64,000 nucleotides of DNA from Achatina immaculata (Eukaryota; Mollusca; Gastropoda; Stylommatophora; Achatinidae), in contig CM019696.1 in assembly GCA_009760885.1 (NCBI GenBank), positions 41,710,221-41,774,220 on the forward strand. Reading direction: 5' to 3'. The translations under genes were made by a program, and so were the position numbers. Each line of letters opens with the position of its first letter. The first letter of the stretch is position 1. This document shows positions 1 through 10,614 of the stretch, piece by piece. The notes beneath the pieces were generated by a model. The model was not told the DNA's origin. It did no database searches and saw only the letters and a program-made list of their open reading frames with translations.

Positions 1-262
1 TAGTCCCTGACAGACAGTAACAAACACCGAACAATAGCCCCTGACAGACAGTAACAAACACTGAACAATAGTCCCTGACAGACAGTAACAAACACCGAAC
101 AATAGTCCCTGACAGACAGTAACAAACACCGAAACAATAGTCCCTGACAGACAGTAACAAACACCGAACAATAGTCCCTGACAGACAGTAACAAACACCG
201 AAACAATAGTCCCTGACAGACAGTAACAAACACCGAACAATAGTCACTGATAGACAGTAACA
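1..262. repeat. 34-bp minisatellite, open at the window start
   Basis: About seven head-to-tail copies of a 34-35 bp unit containing CCTGACAGACAGTAACAAAC. Copies differ mainly by one extra A before ACAA. The last copy (CACTGATAGACAG) is diverged and the array then stops. It runs off the left edge, so its full size is unknown. Confidence 0.95.
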
Positions 263-446
263 ACATCGCGACTGTAGGCCCCAATAAGTACAAAAATATA
301 AAACTGAAACTATTACCGTAAGAAATAAATAATATCAAAACAATGTCAAAAGAAATAAAAATGCTCGTAGATTGTACTTGCGAACATTTTTTTCTTGTAA
401 TGTATTTCATTTACATCTTCGAAAAACATGTTTGGGAAATACTTAC

Positions 447-580
447 ATCTGTGGAGATCTATGTAATCTAAATTTATGTATTTTTCGGAGATCAGTTTGA
501 CCCATTTAACAGGAGCAGGCAGAGGTCCTAGAGCACCAGAAGGAGGTGGTGGTGATTCTTCATCTGGAGACACGTACGCC
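447..580 (-). CDS. Internal coding exon of an unidentified host gene
   Basis: Read on the minus strand, a long T-tract ending in AACCAG forms a good acceptor at 581-582, and a consensus donor GTAAGT follows position 447. Between them is 134 bp with one open frame: one base completing a codon, 44 codons, then one leftover base. The peptide is acidic and proline-rich at first (PDEESPPPPSGALGPLP) and then hydrophobic/charged (WVKLISEKYINLDYIDLHR). It does not look like any transposon protein nearby. I do not recognise the family. It lies beyond the stop codon of the gene ending at 8414, so it probably belongs to another minus-strand gene continuing out of the window. Partner exons were not found. 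Confidence 0.45.
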
Positions 581-908
581 CTGGTTAAAAAAAAAAAGTA
601 TAGAAATCATTGACCGAGTAGATATCATCCGTCAAAACATATATAATTAGAGGACAACATACTTGCTTTTAAAATTACATCGAAGGTTTTCATAAAGTTC
701 GACATGAGTTGCTTATTTCCTTTTTATTCATTAAATACAACTGATTTTTAATAAATGAACATAAGACTTACAAGCATTTGGAGAAACATGTGGTACTGTC
801 TGAGATGAAATAACATCTGTCATATTTACATGATTCCCCCGAAAAAAACATTGTATCTCGACATAAGACTTTATATAAAGCTGACCATAGAAATTCTAGT
901 ATCCAAAT
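581..908. other. Unassigned AT-rich sequence
   Basis: No open frame, repeat or transposon motif that I can name. Probably intron upstream of the 447-580 exon on the minus strand. Confidence 0.4.
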
Positions 909-2188
909 CGAGGAGTGAGTGATAAGTTCTCGGCATAAGGTACAAATACTTGAAACACACAGTTGATATTAAGTGCATTTGTAGATCAGGTTAATGTAAG
1001 ATTAAACACCAAGTTTCAAGAAATTAACTGTAACCAATTTTTTTTACAGGCTACTGAAGTGGTAAGGGGTGGCAGAAATTGAGAAAATGGATAAAATTTC
1101 TCATCGAGCAGTCATTCGCTACCTCTGCATCAAGGGATTACCATCGAATGAGATCCATAAGGATAAGGTGGACACTCTAGGGGAGAGTGCCCCTTCTTAC
1201 AGCACAGTGAAGAAATGAGCAGCTCATTTCAAACATGGAAGGGAGAGTCTGGAAGATGATCCCCGCCCGGGAAGACCAAGAACGGTAGCCACCGATGAAA
1301 CCACCGGCAGAATCCATGACATGATAATGGATCGACGACTAACTGAGCTGTACATTACTACTGGGTTGGGGATCTCCCAGGAACGTGTTCATGCCATTAT
1401 TCACGATGATCTTCAAATGACAAAGGTCTCTGCTCGATGGGTCCCTAAACCTCTTGGAGCTGATCACAAACGACTGCGTCTCAACATGTCAAGAGACAAT
1501 CTTGGCCATTTTTTCTGTAGATCCTGAAAAGTTTCTTCAGCAATTTGTGACTATGAATGAGACTTTGGTTTATCATTTTCAACCAGAAACCAAAGAACAG
1601 TCAAAGCATTGGAAACATCATGGATCCCCACCTCCAAAGAAAGCAAGGGTGGTTCTGTCTGCAGACAAAGTGATGGCTTCCATCTTTTGGGATTCAGAAG
1701 ATGTGCTATTGGTAGACTATCTTCTAAAAGGGTAGAACGGTCACAGGGGCCTATTACGCTAATCTTGTGAAGCAAGTGCGGGTCAAACTGAAGGAAAAGC
1801 GTCGAGGGAAATTGACGAGAGGAGTCATCTTTCAGCAAGACAATAAAAGTTCACAAGTCGGCGATGGCAATGGCTGCCATTCATGAATGCGGCTTCCAGC
1901 TTCTTGAACATCCTCTTTATTCCCGAAATTTGGCCCCTTTGGACTATTACCTGTTTACCAAACTCAAAAAGGAGCTCAGTGGTCGCAAATTTGCTTCAGA
2001 TGATGACGTCATTCATGCTGTACACCATTTTCTGTTGGCACAAGATGCTGACTTTTACAAAGAAGGGATCCGTTTGATCCAGGTTCGCTGGACTAAGTGC
2101 ATAAACTTGCAAGGGAGAAATAACCCAAAAAATGTGTCCACAAATAATCCGTTATACCTTATGTCGAGAACTTATCAATCACCCCTCG
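909..2188 (+). mobile_element. Full-length but inactive mariner transposon
   Basis: Terminal inverted repeats of 34 bp lie at 909-942 and 2155-2188 and differ at three positions (outer end CGAGG, inner end CATAAGGTA). They enclose about 1.28 kb, the usual mariner size. The right end is followed by TA, while the left flank reads AT, so the TA target duplication is not intact. Between the repeats is a broken DD34D-type transposase. The element is ordinary in size and order, and its ends are still recognisable although its protein is not functional. Confidence 0.9.
1087..2130 (+). pseudogene. Mariner transposase remnant
   Basis: Starts with MDKISHRAVIRYLCIKG, followed by the N-terminal helix-turn-helix region and the PRPGRPRT linker typical of mariner. 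The catalytic core follows in pieces: VTMNETLVYHFQPETK, then SPPPKKARVV, a QDN segment near 1837-1850, and the C-terminal LAPLDYYLF block. Stops and frameshifts break it, including a stop within the first 45 codons (TGA near 1216) and a frame change near 1500. The first catalytic Asp (usually VTMDET) is Asn here, so it would be dead even if the frame were continuous. The Asp of the QDN block and the Asp of LDYY remain. Confidence 0.88.
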
Positions 2189-2189
2189 T

Positions 2190-2600
2190 AATTCTGTATA
2201 TACAGGCATTTCCTGCACAACTTCCACTATACGTTCTTTGAAATTCTGCGTTACGAGATTGAGACTTAGCAAACATATTGATAAATATAGTCTATCTGTA
2301 GTACTTATAAAAGCCAATTACTGTACACATAATATGGCGTGGAACTTTGTCCGAATGGACGTTATGCATGAATTAACTGTATTAAGGAAATTCACCCAAT
2401 CTTGGGTCAAATGGTAAGCAAAATGTAACGATTCTCAGCGTTTGGCACTGTATACCTACCAATAGGTAGAGCTGGAGATATTAGCCTGGAGCCATCTTAA
2501 TCATTCGATACCCCACGTCCATTTATGGATGTTTCCATCTACGCCTTTTAACCGTAGAGTCATTATTGGACGTATGGTTTTTTTCGTTGAAAGCTCGCTG
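2190..2600. other. Unassigned sequence between mariner and LINE-C
   Basis: No supported gene. Short unique AT-rich DNA with no obvious repeat. Confidence 0.4.
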
Positions 2601-3050
2601 TAACTTTTCATTTAACCAGTCTTCTCAGTTGGAAATACATACATGAAAGAAGAGTGGCCAAATTAGCCATGTTGAATGTAAAAATAGATCTTGGAAAAGT
2701 TTTGGCAAAAGCAACATACAAAGAACTAGACAATAAAGTAAAACGTTCAACTAGAAGAGACAAATGAGAATATATGGACAATATGGCAAAATAAGCAGAA
2801 AATGCAGCAAAAACAGCAGACAGAAAAAATCTATATAACATACATAAGAATCTAGCAGGTGTTATTACCTCAAGAGAAAGACCTGTCTTTTACAAAACAG
2901 GCAACCTATTAACATCAAGTAAAGACCAAAAGCAAAGATGGGCCGAACACTTCCAAGAAATATTTAATCGAGCACACTCAAATGAATTAATAAATCTTGA
3001 AACCGATTTACAAGTCTCACAATTAAGTGTCAGCTTAGATGAAGTTAGGT
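2600..3050 (+). pseudogene. LINE-C fragment, linker between endonuclease and RT
   Basis: Plus-strand reading gives a lysine/alanine-rich segment with the pattern DKxEYMDNMAK..AENAAKTADRKNLYNIHKNL, then RWAEHFQEIFNR. This is characteristic of the linker ahead of the reverse transcriptase in RTE-like, APE-endonuclease LINEs. Stop codons interrupt it. The sequence breaks off at about 3050, where an unrelated GC-richer block begins, and LINE-C resumes near 4208. It was therefore probably one LINE later split by insertion. No endonuclease domain is visible upstream, consistent with 5' truncation. Confidence 0.7.
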
Positions 3051-3059
3051 TCGGAGGAC

Positions 3060-4205
3060 TGTTGTAGCCGGAGGTGGGGTGGAGTATTTAAGTCTCCAAG
3101 GCGTGGGTCTAAAATAGCCTTTGATAGTCAAGTCCAGCTCCTGGCCTTCTCGTGGCAGAACTGTTCAAAATGACAGGAGAAGGGGCGAAGGCGAGTATCT
3201 GGCGCATGAAAACCAGACGCTTCGGGTAGATGAGAGTCTTGTTTGGTAGCTCATCTGAGAGAAGAAAACTCTGATTTAAAACCCATTTCTGGCGAGATTC
3301 TTCACCTGCCGTATGTGGAGTGGGGCCCCTCCCGGCCAGTGAAGAAAGGTGCGAATGGGGTTGCCGCGCGGCGCCACAGTGGAAAAGGTGAAAGAAAAGA
3401 TTAAGTGAAGTAATCAGTAGCCTCGATGTCAGGACTGCTCAAATCACGGCACCTCTGCTCTGGAGGTAGGCCACGTCCTATGTGCACCCATATCGGGTGG
3501 AATGCCTGAACCGGCTTAACCCAGGGGCTAAACTAAGACACTGCTGCCGAGATTCTTCGTCTGCCACGCGTGGGGTGAAACTCCTTCCGGCCAATGAAGA
3601 AAATGCGATTAGGGTTGCTGAGCGGCGCCGCTGTGAAAAGGTAATGGAAAGGATAAAGTGAAAATTAATTGGTATGTCCAGTAGTCTCGCGACGAGAGCT
3701 ACTCATACAATGGAACCTCTGCTCTAGAGGCTGGTCACGTCCGATATATACCAATACTGGTGAAATGTGCCTAAACTGGCTTAACCCAGGGGTGAAACTT
3801 GATGATTAATCGTGTCGTAGTACCTCCGCTCTAGAGGTCGAACACGTCCTAAACGCGCCCATACTGGGAGAATAAGCTTAAACCGGCTTAAGCCAGGGGT
3901 GAAACCTACTAGTGGCGAGGATTCGTCCTCCTGGACAAAAGCTGCCACCTCTCACCCGGCGAGGATATACTGATATCCAAAACACGTCGAGGTTTTCAGG
4001 TGAGAAAGCCCAACTCTAGATTAAACTGGTGCAACGAAAAGCACAGTGTCACGCATTCCCGTTTCTGCGACCCACCGATAATACAGGCCCAAGCCCCGCG
4101 ATACTCTGAACTTCATGTGGTCCTCTGGGCGATCTCCTGTGGTCCTCTCGGGGACCACAGGACCAATCAAGGACCACAGGAGTAAATTCAGTAGGATCAC
4201 GGGCG
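3060..4205. repeat. Insertion built from repeated GC-richer modules
   Basis: A block visibly richer in G and C than its surroundings. Two long copies of one module start near 3292 (GAGATTCTTCACCTGCCG) and 3548 (GAGATTCTTCGTCTGCCA). Each continues through a GCGGCGCC block to GGCTTAACCCAGGGG. A third, shorter copy covers about 3820-3905. Each copy contains the CCTCTGCTCTRGAGG motif, able to pair CCTC with GAGG. The tail (3960-4190) resembles the 5' leader of RTE-like LINEs as I remember it, but I could not check. No ORF of note. It interrupts LINE-C between its linker and RT. Confidence 0.55.
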
Positions 4206-4207
4206 AT

Positions 4208-5460
4208 CTTGGTGATAGAAGCGAACGGAGAAAAAGAAGATGAAGTTACACTGAATGAAACTGAAACAGCAACATAGCTGCGGGTGAAGAAGAAATAACA
4301 GTCGAAATGTTAAAAGCTATTAACAGTGACAACATAAGCCAACTACAAAGACTGTTTAATAAAACTGGAAAGATGAAAAGGTCCCTTCTAAATGGAAAAA
4401 GGGAATCATTGTTAAAATACCCCCCCCCCCCAAAAAAAAAAAAGGCAACCTCAGTGACTGCAATAACATGAGGGATGTAACCGTACTATCAGTTGTGTCA
4501 AAGGTGTTTTGTAAAGTGATTCAGAATAAAATTAAGGATGTAGTGGATACTGCAATGAGAGATTAACAGGCAGGATTTCGAAAAGGGAGAAGCTGTCTCG
4601 ATCAGATCTTTACTCTAAGAATAATACTTGAAGAACATATTGAAAAGCAGAAAAAATTAATCCTGAAATTCATAGACTTTAAAAAGGCAATTGATAGCAT
4701 ACAGAGATTCATAGTGGAGAATTTTAAGACTATATAGAATATCATTTAAAATTGTCAACAGCATTAGAGATCTCTACAACGGATATGTTTGTGGAGTGAA
4801 GACAGAGGAGGGAATGAGCGAATGGTATCAGATTGAAACATGCGTTAAACAAGGATGTATATTATCTCCATTGCTTTTTGGAATTGCCATAAACTTTATA
4901 ATGAAAAGATGCTGTACAGCTAAAACCGGCATTGATTGGGTACATGGGTCCCAAATAGAATATCTTCATTTTGCAGATGACATAACTCTTATCAGTGACA
5001 ATGTGAAATCAATGCAGGAAAAAAAAAGATTCCATGTCTTCCTTGGCTAGCAAAATAATTCTTGAAATTAACAAAGACAAAATAAAAATAATGAAACTTC
5101 TCATTAATCGAGAAGGAAAAATATACGTAGAAGGAACAACTGTTGATGAAGTAAGCCAGTTTGCCTACCTTGGCAGCTACATAGACCAGGATGGTACACC
5201 AGAAAGGAAGTTAGAATTAGAATTGCAAAAGCAGCAATGTCCTTCAAAAATCTTGAAAATATATGGAATTCAAAAGTTATAAGCACAAAAACCAAGTTAA
5301 GATTAATACAATTCAAATGTACTATCCACCCTCATTTATGCATGCGAAAGCTGGAAATCAACTAAAGAAATAGACAAGAAATTAGACTCTTTTGAAAACA
5401 AATGCCTCAGGAAATACTTGGTATAAAGATGAACGAATTTAAAAACACATGCTATTGCAA
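4208..5460 (+). pseudogene. LINE-C reverse transcriptase remnant
   Basis: RT motifs appear in order: a GNLSDCNN block near 4443, QAGFRKGRSCLDQIF near 4569, FIDFKKAIDS near 4670, the GCILSPLLF block near 4855, FADDITLIS near 4972 (the YADD-equivalent catalytic box), FAYLGSYIDQDG near 5160 and a KLDSFENKC thumb region near 5385. It is cut by many stops and by a C/A homopolymer run at 4421-4443. It shares its 3' half with the copy at 54290-54960. It ends abruptly near 5460, where another repetitive gene begins. Confidence 0.85.
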
Positions 5461-6965
5461 GTTGGAAACCTATTTCTGAGTTTGTAAAAAGGAGTAAATG
5501 TAGGTTATTTTGGTGTCAAACTTGGAGATGAAGATAAGCCATGGGCTCCTCATAGTGTATGCAAAACTTGTACTGAGAATTTGTGTCAGTGTACAAATGG
5601 AAAGAAAAGCTGCTTGAAATGTTGAGTACCAATGATGTGGAGGGAACCAAAAAAACCACTTCGATGACTTTTATTTTTCTATTGTTAATACCATAGGTAT
5701 CAGTGGAAATAATCATGACAAGTGGTCTTACCCTGATCTGCCTTCATACAGGAGACTTGTTCTGCTTGGATCTTGTATCCGTTTCACCTTTCCTTAAACT
5801 ACAACAGATCTCAGAGAATGAGTCTTGCATGGGGTGGGGGGCAGTGACAGTGAATTTCAAACAATTTCACATAGTGATCGTTTTGATCAGAATGAACTGA
5901 GTGTTCTGATCAGGGACTAAGTCCTTCCAAAGAGTCTTCTGAATCGCTAGACTCCAGACTAAAGGAACTCCTGGAACGAAAATGACATTTTATCGAAGGA
6001 GAGAAAAGGATTTGCTGCCATTCTTTACCGAAGACAACAACTTAATATTCTGCAATGACATCAGAAACTTGGTCTTTCAAATATGACCCAATTTAGTGGC
6101 GTCTTTTTATAGACAATTCAAAACGTAGTTTGAAATGTGTTCTTTAAAAAAAACACCAACAAATATGGTTTTATTCCAATCGGTCTTTCCACCATGATGA
6201 AAGAAGAGTACATGGCCATCTCTTTAGTCTTGGAAAAGATAAATTACCAAGAACATCAATGGGCGATTTGTTTAGACTTGAAGATGGTTAATTTTCTGCT
6301 TGGTGAACAAAGTGGCTAAGCAAAGTATCCTTGCTTTTTATGCCTTTGGGATAGTAAGTCCATTGGGCAAGAGAAGATTGGCCTCCGAGGGAATATATGA
6401 TGGTTGAAGGACAAAATGTAATCAATGAACCTTTGGTACAAGAGATAGAATCATACTGCCAACATTACACATAAAGCTAGGTCTGATGAAACAATTTGTA
6501 AAAGCTCTGAATAAAGACAGTTCGTGCATTGAATACATAGTGATAAGTTACTTGGACTTAGCATGGAAAAAAGTGAAGGCAGAATTTTTTATGATCCACA
6601 GATCAGAGAACTTATAAATTACCCACATTTCATAGCATCAATGAATAAAATCGAATCATGTGCCTGGTCTTCATTTGTTCCTGTTGTGAAAAGCTTTCTT
6701 AGCAACAAGAAGGCAGACAACTACACACAGTTAATAGAAGAAACGCCCTTTCATTTCAGCAGGCTTGGCCATACCATGAATGTTAAAATCCATTATCTGA
6801 ACAGTCACTTAGATAGCTTTCCAGAGAACCTTGGTGACTTAAACGAAAAACAAGGTGAAAGATTTCACCAAGACATAAAAACAATGGAAACCAGATAGCA
6901 AGGAAGATGGGATGCACACATGATGATAGACTACTGTTGGAATCTTATGTAGGATTGTCCTAGCA
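5461..6965 (+). pseudogene. Decayed repetitive gene with the GERFHQDI signature
   Basis: Frameshifted plus-strand remnant of a multicopy protein family that I recognise from many arthropod and other invertebrate genomes. It is usually unnamed and behaves like a mobile or amplified gene. Recognisable blocks in order: YFGVKLGDEDKPWAPH near 5495, a Cys-rich VCKTCTENLCQC stretch, MVWREPK-like residues near 5640, LHIKLGLMKQFVKAL near 6467, and GDLNEKQGERFHQDIK near 6830, followed by RWDAHMMIDYCW near 6905. The best remaining frame is 6563-6898. Its enzymatic function is not known to me. It directly abuts LINE-C at 5460. Many stops make activity impossible. Confidence 0.72.
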
Positions 6966-7785
6966 GAGCCCACTGTCGGTAAGTTCTTACATGTCGACTG
7001 AGTGGAAAGTTTGTATCATAAAATTGTGGCATTTTTGGATCCAGCAGATAAGATATACCCAGAAACAGGTCTAACATTTGAGGTAACAAAATGTGTGTTG
7101 ATCAGTGTTATATCTTTGACTGCTGTACTATCACAGTTGTTTCTTTCATACAACGGATCAGCAAGGTGTTGTAACTGGTCATCGCTGACAAACAACTGAT
7201 CGAATATCGTATTTTATTCCCGATGGGTAAATGAGTGAACGCAGGTCAGTTTGACACTCAATATTTATTTTAACGCTATCATTCAATATCAGTGTAGCAC
7301 TACTTTTGCAAGCACAGAAAGAAAAATATGAACTGATCAGCCTTTATATATAACATTTTATCCATAAATTCAACAATATATGTAAGTAAAAAGTACCATA
7401 CAGTTATTTTATATCATCACATATTAATTACAGCCAAACTGATAAGAAAATGTGTGCAGTATAAGTATTTCAGCGGACACAGATTTTTAAGAAAGTAAAA
7501 CTACGATGAATGTAAATATTTTAAAAGGACTGACAGTTAAAGGAGGCAGTAATCAATGACAGAAAAGAATTCAAATAATGATAAGAAGTAGAAATGAGAG
7601 AAATATAGATAACTACGAATGAGATTTTTGGGGTTAGTGTTATGTTTAGGGTAATGTTTAGGCTCAGGATCAGGGGACTCCCTTTCGACTCTCATGTGGT
7701 CAGAACAAAGCATAAGAGAGAAGAACGGGAGTTGAACTTACCTCCTGGGGCTGATTTACAGTAAAAACTAACTCTTCAAGTTTTC
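6966..7785. other. Unassigned AT-rich sequence
   Basis: No supported gene. Contains a short run of GTTAGG-like words at 7632-7665 and otherwise unique-looking sequence up to the LINE-A tail. Confidence 0.4.
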
Positions 7786-8115
7786 ATTCATTCATTTGCA
7801 TGTCCCTTGCGGAACTTCGCCTCCCTAACAGCACTCATGTAGGCCTCTCGGTTGTGAGCAAGATGGCCTGCCGCTGCTGCATCCATTTGCAAATCGCCAA
7901 CGATGTCTTGCAGCCATCTTCGTTTTGGTCTTCTTCTCTTTCTTTTTCCCATTATGTATCCTTCCAGTACGGTCTTCTCTAAATTATCATGACGTTTAAT
8001 TTGTCCAAAATATTTAAGTTTTCTCTCTTTATTCCTCTTTACTAGCCAGCCTTCTTCAATAATTAAGCTCTTGTAGTATAGGTATATTTGTTCTTTTTCA
8101 AGTCTTTAGTTTGAA
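7786..8115 (-). pseudogene. LINE-A 3' end, 5'-truncated copy
   Basis: On the minus strand this reads as the C-terminus of a LINE ORF, ending in a conserved GKRKRGRPRRRWLQD-like box, an HLAHNREAYRSA-like box and FRKGHANE-stop, followed by a short (GAAT)n tail (ATTC repeats at 7785-7797). The same 3' end recurs at 18643, 22738, 24325, 26818, 38375, 38935, 50440 and 54961. That pattern is what target-primed 5'-truncated LINE copies leave. Short tandem-repeat tails instead of poly(A) fit RTE-type elements. Small indels are present. Confidence 0.85.
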
Positions 8116-8218
8116 GAAATACCCTCTGTAAGTTAGAAGAAATTGGCCAAAGTCGCTACATATTGTCGCCATATTCGGGATTTAAGCTGAAAGACCTAAT
8201 GCCACTTATAATTTCAGG

Positions 8219-8224
8219 TTTAAT
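8219..8224 (-). promoter_or_regulatory. Candidate polyadenylation signal ATTAAA
   Basis: ATTAAA on the minus strand about 190 bases after the stop codon at 8414-8416, at a plausible distance for the 3' end of that gene. Such hexamers are common by chance in AT-rich DNA. Confidence 0.25.
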
Positions 8225-8413
8225 TTTTCACGGCGGTTTAAGCAGTCATATAAACAGTAATTTACCTATTCAGATAATAACTATTTCTCTGTCAGTGACT
8301 GTTTTATACTTTCTTTCTGAAATCCATTAATGTATTACTCTCATGATTACAACTTTAACACTAGTGATTATAGATTTCATCATGATTTCAACGTTCCTTT
8401 CAGTGATCAATAA

Positions 8414-8647
8414 CTATTTTCTTCCTCCCTGCCAAGTTATAACCCTCCCAGTAATATTTATATAGCTGCTTTCATACTCAAACTGAATCATATCCACGGT
8501 GTAGGCGTTGCTGATGGTGTTGAGTGGATCCCACTCTCCTGTCACGTTGTAAAAGCCATCAGTGAACCACCACAAATTCCTAACAGCATTGAAACCACCA
8601 CCGAAAGCTCCTGTAGTGTTGGAACAGTCAGTTGGAATCATTCCACC
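8414..8647 (-). CDS. Exon 3 (terminal) of a putative secreted glycoprotein gene
   Basis: Minus-strand acceptor CTTATTTTCCCAG ends at 8648. The exon then reads 77 codons in phase 0 and stops with TAG at 8414-8416. In the three-exon model this is residues 118-194. It contains one Cys (C125), three N-glycosylation sequons (N127, N151, N181) and an aromatic-rich core (NLWWFTDGFYNVTGEWDPL). It has no transposon features and composition typical of an extracellular domain. The preceding exon in the model (20111-20241) ends in phase 0, matching. Family not recognised. A distant Reeler-like beta-sandwich is a guess only. No membrane segment follows, so the product would be soluble. Confidence 0.55.
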   Translation of the reverse strand, partial: GGMIPTDCSNTTGAFGGGFNAVRNLWWFTDGFYNVTGEWDPLNTISNAYTVDMIQFEYESSYINITGRVITWQGGRK

Positions 8648-8659
8648 CTGGGAAAATAA

Positions 8660-9060
8660 GCATTTTGAAAACAATATGAAAACTATACATGCATGTTTTG
8701 TTTGTAGTTCTATACGTGTGGATATTAATTGTCTATGCTTTTAAAGAAAAATGATGCCTCTCTATCAGTCTAAGGTCTAAGAGAGAGATACCTAGTAAGA
8801 AATGGTGCAATGATGATGATGATGATGCACACCAAGAGAACACGCACTAGCTGAACACGTACAAGCATTTGTCTATGTGATACGAATGCGCGCCTGACAT
8901 CGGCACTAGCCATCAAGAAGTGTACTGTTGTTGTTGCTACAATCTTCCTAGAGAAATAACTGTTTCGTTTATATAGAATTTATCTCTGGTTCAACTTTAA
9001 TGGATATAATCCAGGATCTTCTTCAGGAACTTGTATGCCATACGGAGAGAGACAGCCTAA
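8660..9060. other. Probable intron sequence
   Basis: Unique-looking DNA between the terminal exon and a Penelope-like foldback element. Contains only a short (GAT)n run at 8812-8827. Confidence 0.4.
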
Positions 9061-9120
9061 ACACAGAATGTATAAACTAGGGGCAAAGTAGGAGCAGCTT
9101 TATTACTTAACGACTACAAA

Positions 9121-9152
9121 GTTGTGACGTTTCGGCGTGAGCCTTGATCATA
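9121..9152 (-). ncRNA. Degenerate hammerhead-like motif in the left arm
   Basis: Mirror copy of the motif at 9561-9594. The minus strand reads TGATCAAGGC, a TCAC loop, then GCCGAAACGTCAC. Stem II, the GAAA box and the GTC cleavage triplet are kept, but the CUGANGA box is altered, so it is probably inactive. Confidence 0.4.
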
Positions 9153-9560
9153 CAAAAACATACAGGACGAAGAAATAGAGAGAGAGGAGATAAAGTATAG
9201 ATTCACATGAATGCTATATTACACACAAAAGAAAATAATATATAGAGCACTTAGCTGTACTTTGTAAGAAGATGTGGCTTGTCCGACGATGTGTGCCAGA
9301 AATGAGCATGGTAGCGTAGAGACTGTTTAAATGGAGACCTGTAATGCGTGGTCGGTGGGTCGTAACTGGGAGTGGTGGGTGTAAATACTATATTCATCTG
9401 CTTCACCTTCTCCTGGCTAGGTTATCAGTGTATCACTCTCTCTCCCCTCCACAGTTTTGAATTTTTCATTCATTTTTTTCATTTCTTAAAATTTCATTAA
9501 CTTAGTTAAATGTAATCCTATACTTTGTCTTCTCTCTTTTATTCTTCGTCCTGTTTGTTA

Positions 9561-9594
9561 TTGTCTGACGAAGGCAAACGCCGAAACGTCACAA
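9561..9594 (+). ncRNA. Hammerhead ribozyme-like motif in Penelope-like end
   Basis: The core box CTGACGA (9565-9571) is followed by a 3-bp stem II, GGC/GCC, with an AAAC loop (9573-9582), then GAAA (9583-9586) and the cleavage triplet GTC (9588-9590). TTGT (9561-9564) can pair with ACAA (9591-9594) as stem I. One extra A (9572) sits between the core and stem II. Stem III is only the self-complementary ACGT, so folding would need a dimer, as known for minimal hammerheads. Penelope-like elements are known to carry hammerheads in their terminal repeats. Other copies in the window keep stem II or GAAACGTC but not the full core. Confidence 0.5.
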
Positions 9595-9679
9595 CTTTGT
9601 ATTCGTTAAATAATAAAGCTGTTCCTACTTTTTTCTAGCTTATACATTTTGGTATCACATCTTTATTGCAGTGCTTTGT

Positions 9680-10560
9680 GTATAGTTGGTACCAACTGTC
9701 CTAAGAAAGTACTATCGAGAATTTACACACTATATCTGCAAAACCCAACTGAAACTACCAACATAATAGCTACATTAACTTGAACCACTACTGCTGGAAC
9801 ATAATCTTCACCTCTACTCTACATCTCAACTACCACTATTCTCTCAGGTCCTAACTTTTTTTTCTGCGTCACTACATATCTATTCATTCTCTGTGCTCTT
9901 TCGTGCGACTTTACAGCTCTCAGTCATCGCACTACGTAAGCCTAACTTTGACACCTAAGTTTCCTAAAATAGATTTCTAACAAGGAAAGCTAATCTTTAT
10001 TAACTCAGCTTAAGCAATAGTCCACCTTTTCCCATATCTAATCTTCTCACCTATGGCTAATTCTGTCACACTTTTGTATGTGTACTCCAAGTGTAACACG
10101 TCAAATTCTGGCAGGAAAAGATAGGAAAGTAAACACCGGTTTTGTTCCACCTAAATTCATAATAACTGATAGTTAAGGAAATGGCCAGAAATTCAAATCT
10201 TTTCCAGTCTATTTTCCTGAGTGTAAGGAACAGACCTTGTCTTATATTACATTAGTATCAGATCAATCCCACAAATAAAACTCCCAGTCCCATAAATAAA
10301 ACTCAGTCAAAGATGATCAAAACTATATTCCAACCTATAATCAAAACCATAAACAAAACATTATTCCAAGCTATAATCAAAACTACAATCAAAACTATAT
10401 TCCAAGCTATAATCAAAACCATAATCAAAACGACAAATGTCATCATTTACGAAGAAGCGAACAACAAATATTATCTGTACTAAGAGCGCGAGAATTAGAG
10501 GCCCATGATGAATTCAGTGTAAAAGTAATATAACATTTTTCAATGACATCTATAATACCG
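9680..10560. other. Unassigned sequence, with a degenerate short repeat
   Basis: No gene supported. At 10310-10440 words such as AATCAAAACTATATTCCAAGC recur irregularly about every 35-45 bases, a decayed minisatellite. The rest looks unique and is probably intron of the minus-strand gene. Confidence 0.45.
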
Positions 10561-10562
10561 GA

Positions 10563-10568
10563 TATATA

Positions 10569-10614
<46 letters not shown>

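Larger units (their letters stand above)
9067..9677. mobile_element. Penelope-like foldback element with long inverted ends
   Basis: The left end (AATGTATAAACTAG, then TTTATTACTTAACGA and GACGTTTCGGC) is mirrored at the right end (GCCGAAACGTC, ATTCGTTAAATAATAAAGC, CTAGCTTATACATT), giving inverted arms of at least 70 bp around a roughly 440-bp centre. The right end continues outward through GGTATCAC to about 9677, a sequence also seen beyond other copies. The same ends bracket or accompany GIY-YIG (Penelope-type) coding pieces at 36700-37530, 25845-26413 and 62850-63523, which is why I assign it to that class. Here no coding sequence remains. Confidence 0.7.

Noticed and set aside
1551..1838. 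Minus-strand 95-codon ORF
   Set aside because: Antisense of the mariner transposase core.
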